In this document: positions 22,132-33,313 of the stretch, one piece after another
How the letters are laid out: each line of letters starts with the position of its first letter
Numbering within the stretch: position 1 is the stretch's first letter
NCBI GenBank assembly: GCA_024362935.1
Contig: JANCRA010000117.1
Span: 186,001 to 250,000, forward strand
Origin: Setophaga petechia
Lineage: Eukaryota > Chordata > Aves > Passeriformes > Parulidae
DNA length: 64,000 nt
Direction of reading: 5' to 3'
Notes under the pieces: generated by a model
What the model saw: only the letters and a program-made list of their open reading frames with translations
Database searches by the model: none
What the model was told of the DNA's origin: nothing
Translations under genes and position numbers: made by a program

Positions 22132-22500
22132 AAAAATAAAATAAAATAAAATAAAATAAAATAAAATAAAATAAAATAAAATAAAATAAAGTAAAATAAA
22201 ATAAAATATAATATAATGTAATATAATATAATATAATATAATATATATAATAAATATAATATAATAAAATATAATGTAATATAATTTAATAAAATATAAT
22301 GTAATATAATATAATATAATATAATATAATATAATATAATATATATAATATAATAAAATATAACATAATATAATATAATATGATATAATATAATATAATA
22401 TAATATAATATAATATAATATAATCTCTATTATATAAATATATAAGTATTCTATAAATACTATTATATAAAAATTAAATATATTAATAAAATGCTATTAA
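22132..22500. repeat. AT-rich microsatellite: (AAAAT)n passing into (AATAT)n
   Basis: Begins as about twelve AAAAT-type copies and changes to AATAT repeats, with interruptions such as AATGT and ATATATAATA. The transition suggests that AAAAT mutated to AATAT before the second expansion. Confidence 0.97.
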
Positions 22501-22917
22501 ATTAAAATTTATGTTTATAATTTATAATTTAGAATTTGAAAATAATTGGAAGGAGACACTGCAAGTCGGGGAGGATGAAAAGGAGTTTGGGTTAATGTGA
22601 CAGAGCACTTTTAATGCCTACAAGCGGGTGGAAACAATAAAGAACTTCAGGGATTTTAATCTTGTTTGTCAAGTAATTTATCACAGTTGTTTTCATAAAT
22701 CTCAGAGATAATCAGCATCCGTGGCAAATGGAGCTGGATTAAACATGAGCTGCTGGGTTGTTCTGCTCACTGGGTCTTGTAGCTCGGCGTGTCGGGGCTC
22801 TCCTGGGGCTGGGCTGCACAGCAGCATCCCAGGCACTCGGGGGGGATGCTCTCGGGTTTTTGGTTGTTCATTGCTGCCCTGAGATGTGCAGGATGTCTCT
22901 GCTCCGGCCCACGACAC
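22501..22917. other. Non-coding spacer
   Basis: AT-rich at the left, mixed at the right. No gene or element recognised. Confidence 0.4.
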
Positions 22918-23170
22918 TGAAGAACGAGTCTGGACTCTTCACTTTTCCATCTTGAGGTTGTTTATTAATTCTTATTTATAAAATTTTCTTTCTGCTCAGC
23001 AGGGCAGCCACAGGCACTCTGACTGCCCCCGGGGCCATGTTGTCCTTTTATACTGCAAACTGCTCATAACATATTTACACTTAATTCCCAATACCTATCA
23101 CCTATGTTAGACAGTGCACTTCTACTCTAAACCCATCCCAAAGTGCCAACATCACTGCAGAAAATGACGG
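22918..23170 (-). mobile_element. LTR fragment of an endogenous retrovirus, minus strand
   Basis: On the minus strand it carries TATAAAAGG (plus 23044-23052) and, about 80 bp further, AATAAA (plus 22961-22966), the order and spacing of a retroviral LTR core promoter and poly(A) signal. The likely 3' edge is the TGAAGAACG at 22918 on the + strand (..TTCA on minus). The 5' part merges into the GAGAAG microsatellite, so the other edge and any target-site duplication cannot be fixed. No retroviral genes are present. Confidence 0.75.
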
Positions 23171-23405
23171 AGAACAAGGAGAAGGAGAAGGAGAAGGAGA
23201 AGGAGAAGGAGAAGGAGAAGGAGAAGGAGAAGGAGAAGGAGAAGGAGAAGGAGAAGGAGAAGGAGGAGGAGGAGGAGGAGAAGAAGAGAAGGTGAAGGAG
23301 AAGAAGGAGAAGAAGGAGAAGAAGGAGAAGAAGAAGGAGAAGAAGAAGGAGAAGAAGAAGGAGAAGGAGAAGAAGAAGCAGAAGAAGAAGAAGAAGAAGA
23401 AGAAG
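23171..23405. repeat. (GAGAAG)n purine microsatellite
   Basis: Over 230 bp of GAGAAG passing to GAAGAA and GAAGAAGGA variants. It sits inside or at the edge of the minus-strand LTR, replacing its expected 5' part. Confidence 0.97.
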
Positions 23406-23460
23406 ATTATATATTAATTAATATATATTAATTAATATTACATATTAATCTGTATTATAA

Positions 23461-23905
23461 TCTGCCTTCTGTCTCTATCCTTTCTGTATTCTTTAGTATA
23501 GTTTAGTATAGCATTCTTTAATATAATATAGATATAGTATATCAATACAATATATGATATGATATGATATGATATAATAAAATATAACATAACATAATAT
23601 AATATAATATAATATAATATAATATAATATAATATAATATAATACACATGTAATATACTATAATATACTATAATATACTATACTATAATATAATATACAT
23701 ATACATATACATATACATATAATATACATATAATATAATATACATATAATATACACATATATACATATCATATAGTATAATACATATATAGCTTAATATA
23801 ATATAATAACTTCATAGTATCATAAAATACTAAATCAGCCTTCTGAGAACATGGAGCCAGACTCATCATCCCTCCCTTCCTCTGGGCAACCCCACAAATC
23901 CAACA
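23461..23905 (+). mobile_element. 3' part of an ERVK-like LTR with internal AT expansion
   Basis: Contains TTCTTTAGTATAGTTTAGTA at the left and ATAAAATACTAAATCAGCC, TTCTGAGAACATGGAGCCAG at the right, the same layout as the minus-strand LTR at 43989-44373 read in reverse. Between these parts, about 23520-23830 is filled with AATAT and TACATA repeats, so the LTR's normally short AT segment has expanded. The 5' half of the LTR is missing. The right edge is probably CAACA near 23905. Confidence 0.75.
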
Positions 23906-24424
23906 CAGCACAAGTGGCACCTCCTGGCACTTGTGGGGCTCCCAGGTGGGATTTTGGGCACCAAACCCCTCCCAACAGCGTGGGGAGCCCGGGCTGAACC
24001 CCTGGATCAGCTCCAAACTCTCCCGAGCGAGTGGAAGGGGCAGGGATGGCTCTGGGGCATCTCCCTGGGGCCGGGCTCACTGCTGGCCCTGGGGAAGGAG
24101 CTGCAGATCTGCCTCTCTCAGGGCTCAGCTCAGGGTGCTTTGGCTCTGCAGCTGCTGAGCTTTATCACTTTAAAGCGCTGGGTAATGCTGCATCAATAAA
24201 TCCTGAATTAAGGAAATCTGCAAAGGAGCAACAGCCTTATCTTAATTAAGCAAAATCTATGGCTCCTGCCACAGCCCGGACCAGCAGCCACTCAGCCTTG
24301 GAAGAGGCTTTTTTCTGCTCTTTGAGACTCCTTTTGGGGTTTTTTAGTGCAGGATTTGGGTTTTTTTAGTGTAGGATTTGGGGTTTGGGGACAGGAAAGC
24401 ACATGGCCTACAAGTGCAAGTGGC
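23906..24424. other. Non-coding spacer
   Basis: GC-richer mixed sequence then a T-rich patch. No gene recognised. Confidence 0.4.
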
Positions 24425-24813
24425 TGTGACAGAAGGGGAAAGAGATGAAGGTACTTGATAAAGAGATTTTCATGTGGTCTCTCTGCTTTTACCCCCTATG
24501 AAGTGGATGTTTTCATTCTTGTATCAAACTTTCTTTTGCACTTTTATGTAAATAATTCTTGTTTTCATTCTTGTATCAAACTTTCTTTTGCACTTTTATG
24601 TAAATAATTCTTGTTTTACATTCTTTTCTGGAGGAGGAGGAATTTGATGGGCTGTTGGTTTGCCCAGTGCCATTGGAGAGGTGGCACTGTCACCCTCCAA
24701 CCCACTGTCACTTTTAGAAATCTGTAAGTGTTGGAGTCAGAAAATAAAAATTCTTCTTTTTACCTTGGAGGTTCCAACGTGTGTGTGGTTTTATTTCGTG
24801 TCCTACTGTGACA
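24425..24813 (+). mobile_element. LTR related to the one at 4674, 5' edge uncertain
   Basis: Shares TTTGATGGGCTGTTGGTTTG, GGAGAGGTGGCACTGTCACC, an AATAAA signal near 24743 and the terminal TTTCGTGTCCTACTGTGACA with the solo LTR at 4674-4966. A 51-bp segment with CTTGTATCAAACTTTC is tandemly duplicated inside it (about 24515-24617). TGTGACAG at 24425 is a possible 5' end, but the bases next to the two edges do not match, so I cannot confirm a target-site duplication. Confidence 0.7.
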
Positions 24814-24960
24814 CCCCAGCTCCTCCTCCCCACAACAAACGGAGAGGAATTGGGGATTTGTGTTTCCAAACGAGCTGTGGGGCTGCTGGGAGATAAAACC
24901 ATTGTTTATCTGGAAGATAAGCAATGGGAAGGATTCCACTGATTGATGAATGGGAAAAAG
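24814..24960. other. Non-coding spacer
   Basis: Short mixed sequence between an LTR and an array; nothing recognised. Confidence 0.4.
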
Positions 24961-25530
24961 AGATTTGATTTTACAAATAAACTTTAGGTTTGATGATAAA
25001 TGAAATTAGACAATGAAAGATGAAACAATGGGGAAGAAAAAACTCTAAATTCTGTAAGAATTAAAAATTAAAAGGGAGGGTTATGGGGGAATCTTTGATA
25101 TCAGGTGTATCAAGAAGTCTGAACCTCCCAAGTACCTCAGAAATGGGGAAAAAAACCCTAAATTCCATAAGAATTAAAAATGAAAAGGGAGGGTTATACA
25201 TTAGAGGGGAATCTTTGGGATCAGGTGTATCAGGGAGTCTGAACCTCTCAAGTGCCTCAGAAATGGGGGGAAAACTCCTAAATTCCATAAGAATTAAAAA
25301 TGAAAAGGGAGGGTTATACATTAGAGGGGAATCTTTGGGATCAGGTGTATCAGGGAGTCTGAACCTCTCAAGTACCTCAATAATGGGGGGAAAACCCCTA
25401 AATTCCATAAGAATTAAAAATGAAAAGAGAGGGTTACACATTAGAGGGAAGTCTTTGGGATCAGGTGTTCTGGGAAGTCTGAACCTCTCAAGTACCTCAG
25501 AAATGGGGAAAGAGAGAAGGGAAATGTGGC
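24961..25530. repeat. 120-bp tandem repeat, four to five copies
   Basis: Full units carry GGGGAATCTTTGGGATCAGG, then AGTCTGAACCTCTCAAGT and AATTCCATAAGAATTAAAAA, starting near 25087, 25207, 25327 and 25447. A shorter leading copy begins near 25021. The 120-bp period equals 40 codons, so both strands stay open (180 codons on +, 178 on -); the 40-residue repeat contains SGSLNLSS on +. No known family; probably a by-product of the period. Confidence 0.95.
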
Positions 25531-25534
25531 TGGA

Positions 25535-25715
25535 AATTGGGATAAAAAGGGAGGCTGCATCCTCCAAAAATTGGAGACACCCCAGGGGATGCCCCATGGC
25601 CTCTGCCTTGATTAGAATAAAGTAAAAAATGACTCCTCTGTCTCCTTTTTGGGCACAAACCTCTGGTGTTTGGGGATTAATTTTCCTAACACAAATAAAC
25701 TTTATGTTTGCTGAT
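25535..25715 (+). mobile_element. Possible LTR 3' end
   Basis: AGAATAAAGT (poly(A)-like signal at about 25614) is followed by ACTCCTCTGTCTCC, TTTTTGGGCACAAAC and GGTGTTTGGGGATTAATTTT, ending near CCTAACA. This looks like an LTR R-U5 end. A second copy of the last part occurs at 25808-25844. No TG start or target-site duplication was identified, so this is tentative. Confidence 0.35.
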
Positions 25716-25790
25716 AAATGAAATTAGACATTGAAAGATGAAAGAAACAATGGGGAAGAAAAACCCCTAAATTCTTTTAAAAAAAATTTT
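25690..25790. repeat. Copy of the array's left flank
   Basis: ACAAATAAACTTTATGTTTG, TGATAAATGAAATTAGACA and AACAATGGGGAAGAAAAA repeat the sequence at 24974-25046 that precedes the 120-bp array. The array and putative LTR end therefore lie between two direct copies of the same flank. Confidence 0.85.
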
Positions 25791-26249
25791 TTTATTATTA
25801 TTTTTTACACCTCTGGTGTTTGGGGATTAATTTTCTTAACAACACCAATACTGACAATCAGGTCAGGGCACCTTAAATGTTTGGGAGAAGTGGTTTTTGT
25901 CCTTTTGCTGAGCCTGTCTGCTGGCATTACACGAGGAGCAGGAACACTCATGCGTTAAGGATGGATCGCTCCATTTTCTTCCCAAATAACAGAGGAAAGG
26001 GAAGCAGCTGTGACAACTTAAGCATTGAGGGATCATAAATCATCCTCCCCTTCCCTTGTCCCCCCCACACATCACGAAAAATAAATGTTGGAGCCCTTTC
26101 GGAGATGATTTTTGCACTTTTCATTTAAACTGGGGGGTTTGGGTTGAAAATAATTTGGAATTATTTTAATAAATAATCAGGGAAATTAAAATGGCAAGGG
26201 GGTGACACTGGAGAAGCCTTAGGGATGAAATAGTGCCACAGTCCTGGTG
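25791..26249. other. Non-coding spacer
   Basis: A T/A-rich patch, then ordinary sequence. No gene recognised. Confidence 0.4.
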
Positions 26250-27458
26250 TTCCACAATGTTCATGAGAATCCCCCACAGAGAATCCCCCACAATGTCCAC
26301 GAGAATCCCCCACAATGTCCATGAGAATCCCCCACAATGTCCATGAGAATCCCCCACAGAGAATCCCCCACAATGTCCATGAGAATCCCCCAAAATGTCC
26401 ACAAGAATCCCCCACAATGTCCACAAAAATCCCCCACAATGTCCATGAGAATCCCCCACAATGTCCATGAGAATCCCCCACAATGTCCACAAGAATCCCC
26501 CACAGAGAATCCCCCACAATGTCCACGAGAATCCCCCACAATGTCCATGAGAATCCCCCACAATGTCCATGAGAATCCCCCACAAGGTTCATGAGAATCC
26601 CCCACAGAGAATCCCCCACAATGTCCACAAGAATCCCCCACAATGTCCATGAGAATCCCCCACAATGTCCATGGGAATCCCCCACAGTGTCCACGAGAAT
26701 CCCCCACAATGTCCATGAGAATCCCCCACAATGTCCATGAGAATCCCCCACAATGTCCATGAGAATCCCCCACAATGTTCATGAGAATCCCCCACAATGT
26801 CCACAAGAATCCCCCACAATGTCCACAAGAATCCCCCACAATGTCCACAAGAATCCCCCAAATGTCCATGGGAATCCCCCACAATGTTCATGACAATCCC
26901 CCACAATGTCCATGAGAATCCCCCACAATGTCCACAAGAATCCCCCAAATGTCCATGGGAATCCCCCACAATGTCCACAAGAATCCCTCACAATGTTCAT
27001 GAGAATCCCTCACAATATCCATGAGAATCCCCCACAATGTCCATGAGAATCCCCCACAATGTCCACAAGAATCCCCCACAATGTCCATGGGAAGCCCCCA
27101 CAATGTCCATGAGAATCCCCCACAATGTTCATGAGAATCCCCCACAATGTTCATGAGAATCCCCCACAGAGAATCCCCCACAATGTCCACGAGAATCCCC
27201 CACAATGTCCATGAGAATCCCCCACAAGGTCCACAAGAATCCCCCACAATGTCCACAAGAATCCCCCACAATGTCCATGAGAATCCCCCACAATGTTCAT
27301 GAGAATCCCCCACAATGTTCATGAGAATTCCCCACAGAGAATCCCCCACAATGTCCATGAGAATCCCCCACAATGTCCACGGGAATCCCCCACAATGTCC
27401 ACAAGAATCCCCCACAATGTCCACGAGAATCCCCCACAATGTTCACGGGAATCCCCTC
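26250..27458. repeat. 22-bp minisatellite CCCCCACAATGTCCATGAGAAT, about 55 copies
   Basis: Variation is concentrated at two places, CCATGAG/CCACAAG/TCATGAG and CCATGGG. Shortened units with CCCCCACAGAGAAT recur at intervals (26272, 26352, 26502, 26602, 27170, 27330), marking larger duplicated blocks. Minus-strand frames of 129-207 codons read as a Trp/Gly-rich 22-residue repeat and are repeat by-products. Confidence 0.98.
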
Positions 27459-27911
27459 AATTTCTGATGGAAATAGTGATAATATGATTTCAGCTGATAA
27501 ACACATCAGGTTTTACAACAGCTGCTGTTGTTTAATAGTTGGGGGCAAAAATAACTTTTTTTGTTGTGTTTGACTGATTCTGCTCCTGTGTTCTGGACGC
27601 TCTGGGTTAATCCATATTGAAGCCACATCACCTGAAATATTCCGTTTTTCTCCTAATTTCCGCCTGTTTTCCTTCACCCTGTGAACCTAAGGGACACCCT
27701 TGGCCACAGAAATTTTCTTAATATTGATTTCAGATCTTGCTCCTGCACCAGCCTCTCCTCGGGCTCAGCTCCCATTACTCTGCACGGCTGCTTTTTCTTT
27801 TCCTGGGCAAGGCCATTTCCTTTTTTATTTGCTCTTTATTTTCCTTGGGGAAAACCCATTCCTGGCGTGTCCCAGGAAAACCTCCTGGAGCCTTTCCTGC
27901 TGCTTCGAGAA
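27459..27911. other. Non-coding spacer
   Basis: Mixed sequence. No gene recognised; three overlapping 80-95-codon frames on + have no domain. Confidence 0.4.
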
Positions 27912-28445
27912 CACCTTGGCTGAGCCTCCACAGGATTTCAGCCTTCACCCCGCCCAAATTTCAATATATTCAAGCAATAAATCTTAATTTTTAAATATTT
28001 TTTTGGCCTCTCTAGGGACTGTCAGAGCACACAAGTGGATCCATATTTTCCCCCAAACCATGGAATTTAACCCCCTTATCATCTGCCTTACCACCTTGGC
28101 TGAGCCTCCACAGGATTTCAGCCTTTACCCGGCCCAAATTTCAATATATTCAAGCCATAAATGTTAATTTTATTTTATTTTTTAGGGACTGTCAGAGCAC
28201 ACAAGTGGATGAATATTTTCCCCCAAACCATGGAATTTAACCCTCTTATCATCTGTGTTACCACCTTGGCTGAGCCTCCACAGGATTACAGCCCTTACCC
28301 GGCCCAAATTTCAATATATTCAAGCCATAAATGTTAATTTTATTTTATTTTTGGCCTCTTTAGGGGCTGTCAGAGCACACAAGTGCCTCACCGGATCCAT
28401 ATTTTCCCCCAAACCATGGAATTTAACCCTCTTATCATCTGCCTT
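27912..28445. repeat. 170-180-bp tandem repeat, three copies
   Basis: Copies start with CACCTTGGCTGAGCCTCCAC at 27912, 28092 and 28262 (periods 180 and 170). Each includes CCCAAATTTCAATATATTCA, a T-rich run, GGGCTGTCAGAGCACACAAG or similar, and CCAAACCATGGAATTTAACC. The third copy ends near CTTATCATCTG. Confidence 0.95.
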
Positions 28446-29221
28446 ATCACTGCAGCACACGAGGAAAACACCTTTTACACTTCGAAGAGGTTTTTAACCT
28501 TCCCTCTTTAAGGTTAATCAGGCCCATTAGCAGGAGTTAATTAAAGTAATTAGGTCGGTTAGCAGACTCTCCTTGGCCTTTGCCAAAGCTGGGAACCTCA
28601 GTAAATAGCCGAGATTAACGGCAGCGCTGTGCCGTGGTTCATCCCTTGTTTTTTTGGGAGATTGATGCTCTCTGGGATGATTTTATCATAAATATTGTAA
28701 ATCGCCCCAGCCTGTCCTTTGCTGCCTGACTTGGTGCATTAAACTTTCATCCTCCCCAGCCGCCCTGAAGGATGTGCTGGTGAAAATAGCAGGATTTGTT
28801 TCTCCCCTGGGGGAATCCCACGGAGATGTTTAAGGATCTTCTGTGCCGTTGCTTCAGTTTAGTGCGGGCTCGTCCTGAGCCGCTGCGACATCCCCTCCTC
28901 TTTCCCTGCTCCCGAGCTGTTGTGTTTTGGCCACCAGCGATTTTCTCCTTCCTCCAACCCCTGACACCCCTGACAGCCACACTGGATACACTTCAGCTCC
29001 AATCTCGTCTCGCACCAGGGGGAAAAGTCACTTTTTTACACTATTTTTTTTTTCCTTTTGACAATACAGCTGCGATTTCCCACCTGCTGTTCCTCATAGC
29101 AGGACAGGGAATCTTCCTTCTCCACCTCCTTCCCTCCCATCTCCTCTCCAGTGGCTTTTTTCCTGGTGAAATCTGGAACTTTTTCGCACTTCTGGGATGT
29201 TTTCAAGTGGAAAAAGAGTAG
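28446..29221. other. Non-coding spacer
   Basis: Mixed sequence including AT-rich AGTTAATTAAAGTAATTAGG near 28535. A 141-codon + frame at 28796-29221 has no recognised domain. No gene called. Confidence 0.4.
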
Positions 29222-30178
29222 ATTTAGAGGGATATGGGGAAGAATGGAAGTGAGGAAAGTTGGGAATTGAAGAGTACAAGGAGGATGGAGAATGGAGGGA
29301 CAGGGCAAGGGGGGAATGGCTTTAAGATGGAGGAGGAAAGGGTTAAATGGGATTTTGGGAAGGAATTCCTGGCTGGGAGGGATATTGGGAAGAATGAAAG
29401 TGCGAAAAGTTGGGAATTGCAGAATGCAAGGAGGATGGAGGGTGTGGAATATTGGGAATTGCAGAGTGCAAGGGGGATGGAGAATGGAGGGACAGGACAA
29501 GGGGGGAATGGCCTTAAGATGGAGGAGGAAAGGGTTAAATGGGATTTTGGGAAGGAATTCCTGGCTGGGAGGGATATTGGGAAGAATGGAAGTGTGAAAA
29601 GTTGGGAATTGCAGAGTGCAAAGAGGATGGAGAACCTTGTGCAAGGAATGGAGTGGCAGGACAAGGGGGAATGGCTTTAAGATGGAGGAGGAAAGGGTTA
29701 AATGGGATTTTGGGAAGGAATTCCTGGCTGAGAGAGTGGGGAGAGGCTGGGAGGGATATTGGGAAGAATGAAAGTGTGAAAAGTTGGGAATTGAAGAGTA
29801 CAAGGAGGATGGAGAGTGTGGAATATTGGGATATTGGGAATTGCAGAGTGCGAGGATGGAGGATGGAGAATGGAGGGACAGGACAAGGGGGGAATGGCCT
29901 TAAACTGGAGGAGAAAAGCTTTAAATGGGATTTTGGGAAGGAATTCCTGGCTGGGAGAGATATTGGGAAGAATGGAAGTGTGAAATGTTGGGAATTGCAG
30001 AATGCAAGGAGGATGGAGAGTGTGGAATATTGGGAATTGCAGAGCACAAGGAGGATGGAGAGTGTGGAATGTTGGGATATTGGGGTATTGGGATTTGCAG
30101 AGTGCAAGGAGGATGGAGAATGTGGAATATTGGGATATTGGGGTATTGAGAATTGCAGAGCACAAGGAGGATGGAGAG
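29222..30178. repeat. Complex tandem array built from CR1-derived segments
   Basis: Repeated modules include GGGATTTTGGGAAGGAATTC, CTTAAGATGGAGGAGGAAAG and GGGATATTGGGAAGAATGAA, in units of about 100-190 bp. On the minus strand GAATTCCTTCCCAAAATCCC and CCTCCTCCATCTTAAAGCCA resemble an internal block of avian CR1 3' sequence. The last part (about 30000-30178) shortens to GGAGGATGGAGAGTGTGGAA units. Long frames on both strands (up to 314 codons) are repeat translations. Confidence 0.85.
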
Positions 30179-30330
30179 GAGCCACAGCTCCTCTGGGAAT
30201 TCCATCCCAGCCCCTCCTCACCCTCACAGGGGAGCCTTTTTTCCCACCTAAACCCAAACTCTTCCAGTTTAAGCCATTCCCTGTTACCCCATCATTCCAT
30301 CCCCCTGTAAAAATCCAGGCTGGACCCTTC
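30179..30330 (-). mobile_element. CR1 LINE 3' region fragment
   Basis: CACAGCTCCTCTGGGAATTC, CCCAAACTCTTCCAGTTTAA and CATTCCCTGTTACCCCATCA follow the order of an antisense CR1 3' region. It directly abuts the array at 29222-30178, which supports that array being CR1-derived. The 3' tail is not visible here, so the array probably replaced it. Confidence 0.75.
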
Positions 30331-31286
30331 CAGTCAATCCTACTGAGGAAAATCAACTGGATAAAAGATGTGGAGCCGAGGTGCTCCCACCAGGAGCTCT
30401 GCAGCCATAAAAAAGGTGAAACTTCCCCCAAAACTCTCGGAGCGTTCAGTGCAAGCACCAGGAGCCAAATCCAGGAGGGATAATAACAGAGTCAAGGATA
30501 AAGGGACAAAGTGAGTCAATCCAATCATTATGCAGGGATAATATTTCTTACTGTCCTAAGAGAATATTAAGCTGCTGGCTAGGAAGGAAAAAAAAAAAAA
30601 TAAAAGGAATAAGCAGAAAAAGTTATTAAGGAATGATAATGGAGGGAAGGGAATATTATGTTGATTCTCCCAACAGTTATGAATGAATAAAGATACAGTG
30701 GCTGTGATAAAAAATCACATTTCCCTGGAGAGAATGGAAAAAAAAACCCAGCCACTGCCAAATCCTGATCATTCTTTCAAATGCTGAGCACGGAAATAAC
30801 CCCACCTCTTCAAGTTTGCTGCTGATAAGTCCTAATCGGACCCTTTGAGTCATAAAAACATTCCCAGATTTCCATCTGCTTGGAGAGGAGCAATAAATCA
30901 CCAGGATGGGGCAGGCAGCAGCCCTGGAATCACTCGTTTGGCACTTAAAAAATAAAAGTGAGAACGACAAACCTGCCGTGGGTTTGGTGGCTGTAATACC
31001 TCAAATATTTATAATTCATCAAACGTTGCTGTGCTGCAGCAGCCACAGCACGGTGGGAGCAGCAAAGAATTGGAATTGGAAAATCAAAAGGTGTCTCAGT
31101 GCTGGAGGAGTCATTGGCTGCATCAAAGGGTGAATTTTTTTAAAAATAAACAAAAAATCTGGGGTTCTAACAAGTGCCCCCTCCCTTCAGGGTGGATTTT
31201 GCATCTTCCTGCAGATCAGGGGAGAGCTGGGCTGGGGAGCTTCGAACCAGGGGGGGTTTATGGTGGAAATTAATGAAAATGAGCTG
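30331..31286. other. Non-coding spacer
   Basis: AT-rich to mixed unique sequence. No gene or element recognised. Confidence 0.4.
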
Positions 31287-32205
31287 AAAAATGGGATTCT
31301 GGGTGGGAGGGGGAGCCATGGAATTCTGGGCAGGGAAGCCATGGGAATCTGGGCTTTGGAGCCATGGGATTCTGGGCAGTTGGGAGAGGGAACTATGGAA
31401 TTCTGGGCTTTGGAGCCATGGAATTCTGGGTGGTGGGAGCCATGGGATTCTGGGCTTTGGAGCCATGGAATTCTGGGTGGTGGGACTGGGAGCCGTGGAA
31501 TTCTGGGCAGGGGAGCCATGGGAATCTGGGCTTTGGAGCCATGGAATTCTGGGCTTCAGAGCCATGAAATTCTGAGCAGTTGGGAGTGGGAGCCATGGAA
31601 TTCTGGGCAGTTGTGAATGGGAGCCATGGAATTCTGGGCAGTTGGGAGTGGGAGCCATGGAATTCTGGGCTTTGGAGGCATGGAATTCTATGTGGTGGGA
31701 GTGGGAGCCATGGAATTCTGGGTGGTGGGAGCCATGGAATTCTGGGCATTGGGAGCTATGGAATTCAGGGTGGTGGAAGCCAATGGAATTCTGGGCAGAA
31801 GAGCTGTGGAATTGTGAGGTTTGGGAGCCATGGAATTCTGGGGAGCAGGAGCCATGGAATTCTGGGCTTTGGGAGTGGGAGCTATGGAATTCTGAGCACT
31901 GGGAGCCAGGGAATTCTGGGTGGTGGGAGCCATGGGATTCTGGGCAGGGGAGCCATGGAATTCTGGGAGGTGGGAGTGGGACCTATGGAATTCTGGGCAG
32001 TGAGAGCCATGGAATTCTGGATGGTGGGAGCCATGGGATTCTGGGCAGGGGAGCCATGGAATTCTGGGTGGTGGGAGTGGTAGCCATGGAATTCTGGGCT
32101 TTGGGATCCATGGAATTCTGGGCTTTGGGATGGGAGCCATGGAATTCTGGGTGGTGGGAGTGGCAGCCATTGGATTCTGGGCTTTGGGAGCCATGGAATT
32201 TTTAC
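31287..32205. repeat. GGAGCCATGGAATTCTGGGC minisatellite, about 35-40 copies
   Basis: Units of about 20-35 bp share AGCCATGGAATTCTGGG and differ by the linker: CTTTGG, GGTGGG, CAGTTGGGAGTGG or CAGGGG. Linkers recur in a partly ordered series, indicating block duplications. EcoRI-type GAATTC and NcoI-type CCATGG sites therefore occur in nearly every unit. Frames of 94-191 codons on both strands are repeat-derived. Confidence 0.97.
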
Positions 32206-33180
32206 TTTTCCCAGTAAAGAACTGTCATTCCCATTCTCATATCTTTGCCTGAGAACCCCCTTAATTTCAAAACGATCATAATTCAGAGGGAAGGGGTTTA
32301 CATTCTCCATTTCAGGGGAGGCTCCTGCCTCCCTTAGCAGACTCCTGGCTGTTCAAACCAACACAGCTGGGATTGACCTTTCCCATCTCCACCTGCAGAG
32401 GCATGAAACCCCAGCAGATGCTTGGAGCAGGAAATGGGATCTCACCCCGTCTCAGCCGAGCATCTGGAGCGTTTCCTCCCCGCAGCCTGCTGGGGAGGGA
32501 ATTTAGGGAGCCATTCCTGCTGCTCCCTTCTGCTGTTTGCCACGGGCTTTTCCAGCCCTTCTGCTGGCAGTGGATGGGTCTGACAGGGACAGGCAGGACA
32601 GGGATCCTGGCTCCATCACTGGGATCAGAGTGATCTGGGATGACACTGATGGATGCTGGAATGGCAGCCCTGCACCACGATGCTCCTGAGCCAGGCACCG
32701 CAAAATGAGTTGAGCACAGGCCAAGCTCTGAGCTCTCCATTCCTCACCCTGACTCCAAATTTCACTTTTCTAGCCATGAAAATCCTGCTTTGGGGATCTT
32801 TTGGTGAAGGAGTTCAGGGGAAGTTTCCAGGCCCAAGCTCCCAGGGATGGATCTCGGTGCTGGATGTCTAAATTGGGATTTCACCCTTGTGGTTATCTGG
32901 CACATGCAGAAAGTTGTTCTTGCTTGCAGGAATGAAGTAATCCTAAAGGTTAAGCCTGTGGGGTGTTCTCAGCCCTGCAAGAATTAATATGGTGACATTT
33001 AACTGCTATTAGGGAAAAAAAAAAATCTCATTTTTTGCTTTCCCACACCCCTGCCTTCCCTTCCTTTTTATTTTTCCCTTGGAAAAGCACATGAGGCGTT
33101 TGTTTTGTAGCAGTGGTTGTTTAAAATAAATCCACAGCTCCCACCACTGTCCCTGTCACTGCCTGGGCTAATGCAGATGG
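32206..33180. other. Non-coding spacer
   Basis: Mixed sequence. Frames at 32312-32740 (-) and 32373-32633 (+) overlap each other and have no recognised domain. No gene called. Confidence 0.4.
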
Positions 33181-33313
33181 ATTGACTTCATCCTGACTTC
33201 TTACTCAATTCTTCCATTGAAGAATTCATCCTGACTTCATCCTGACTTTTTCCTCAACTCTTCCATTGAAGAATTCATCCTGACTTCATCCTGACTTTTT
33301 ACTCAACTCTTCC
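33181..33313. repeat. 58-bp tandem repeat, about 2.3 copies
   Basis: CTTCATCCTGACTTCTTACT, then CAATTCTTCCATTGAAGAATT repeated with CTTTTTCCTC variation. The CTTCCATTGAAG word is itself a near-palindrome. Confidence 0.9.

Noticed and set aside
22132..22500. AT-rich tract as a replication origin or matrix attachment region
   Set aside because: AT-richness alone is not evidence; the tract is explained as a microsatellite.
22918..24813. A provirus between LTRs in this interval
   Set aside because: The LTRs belong to different families and orientations, and no gag, pol or env-like sequence lies between them.
26161..27439. Trp/Gly-rich repeat protein on the minus strand (up to 207 codons)
   Set aside because: A 22-bp unit without stops gives a 22-residue repeat in every frame. 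Several overlapping frames are equally open, which argues against any one being coding.
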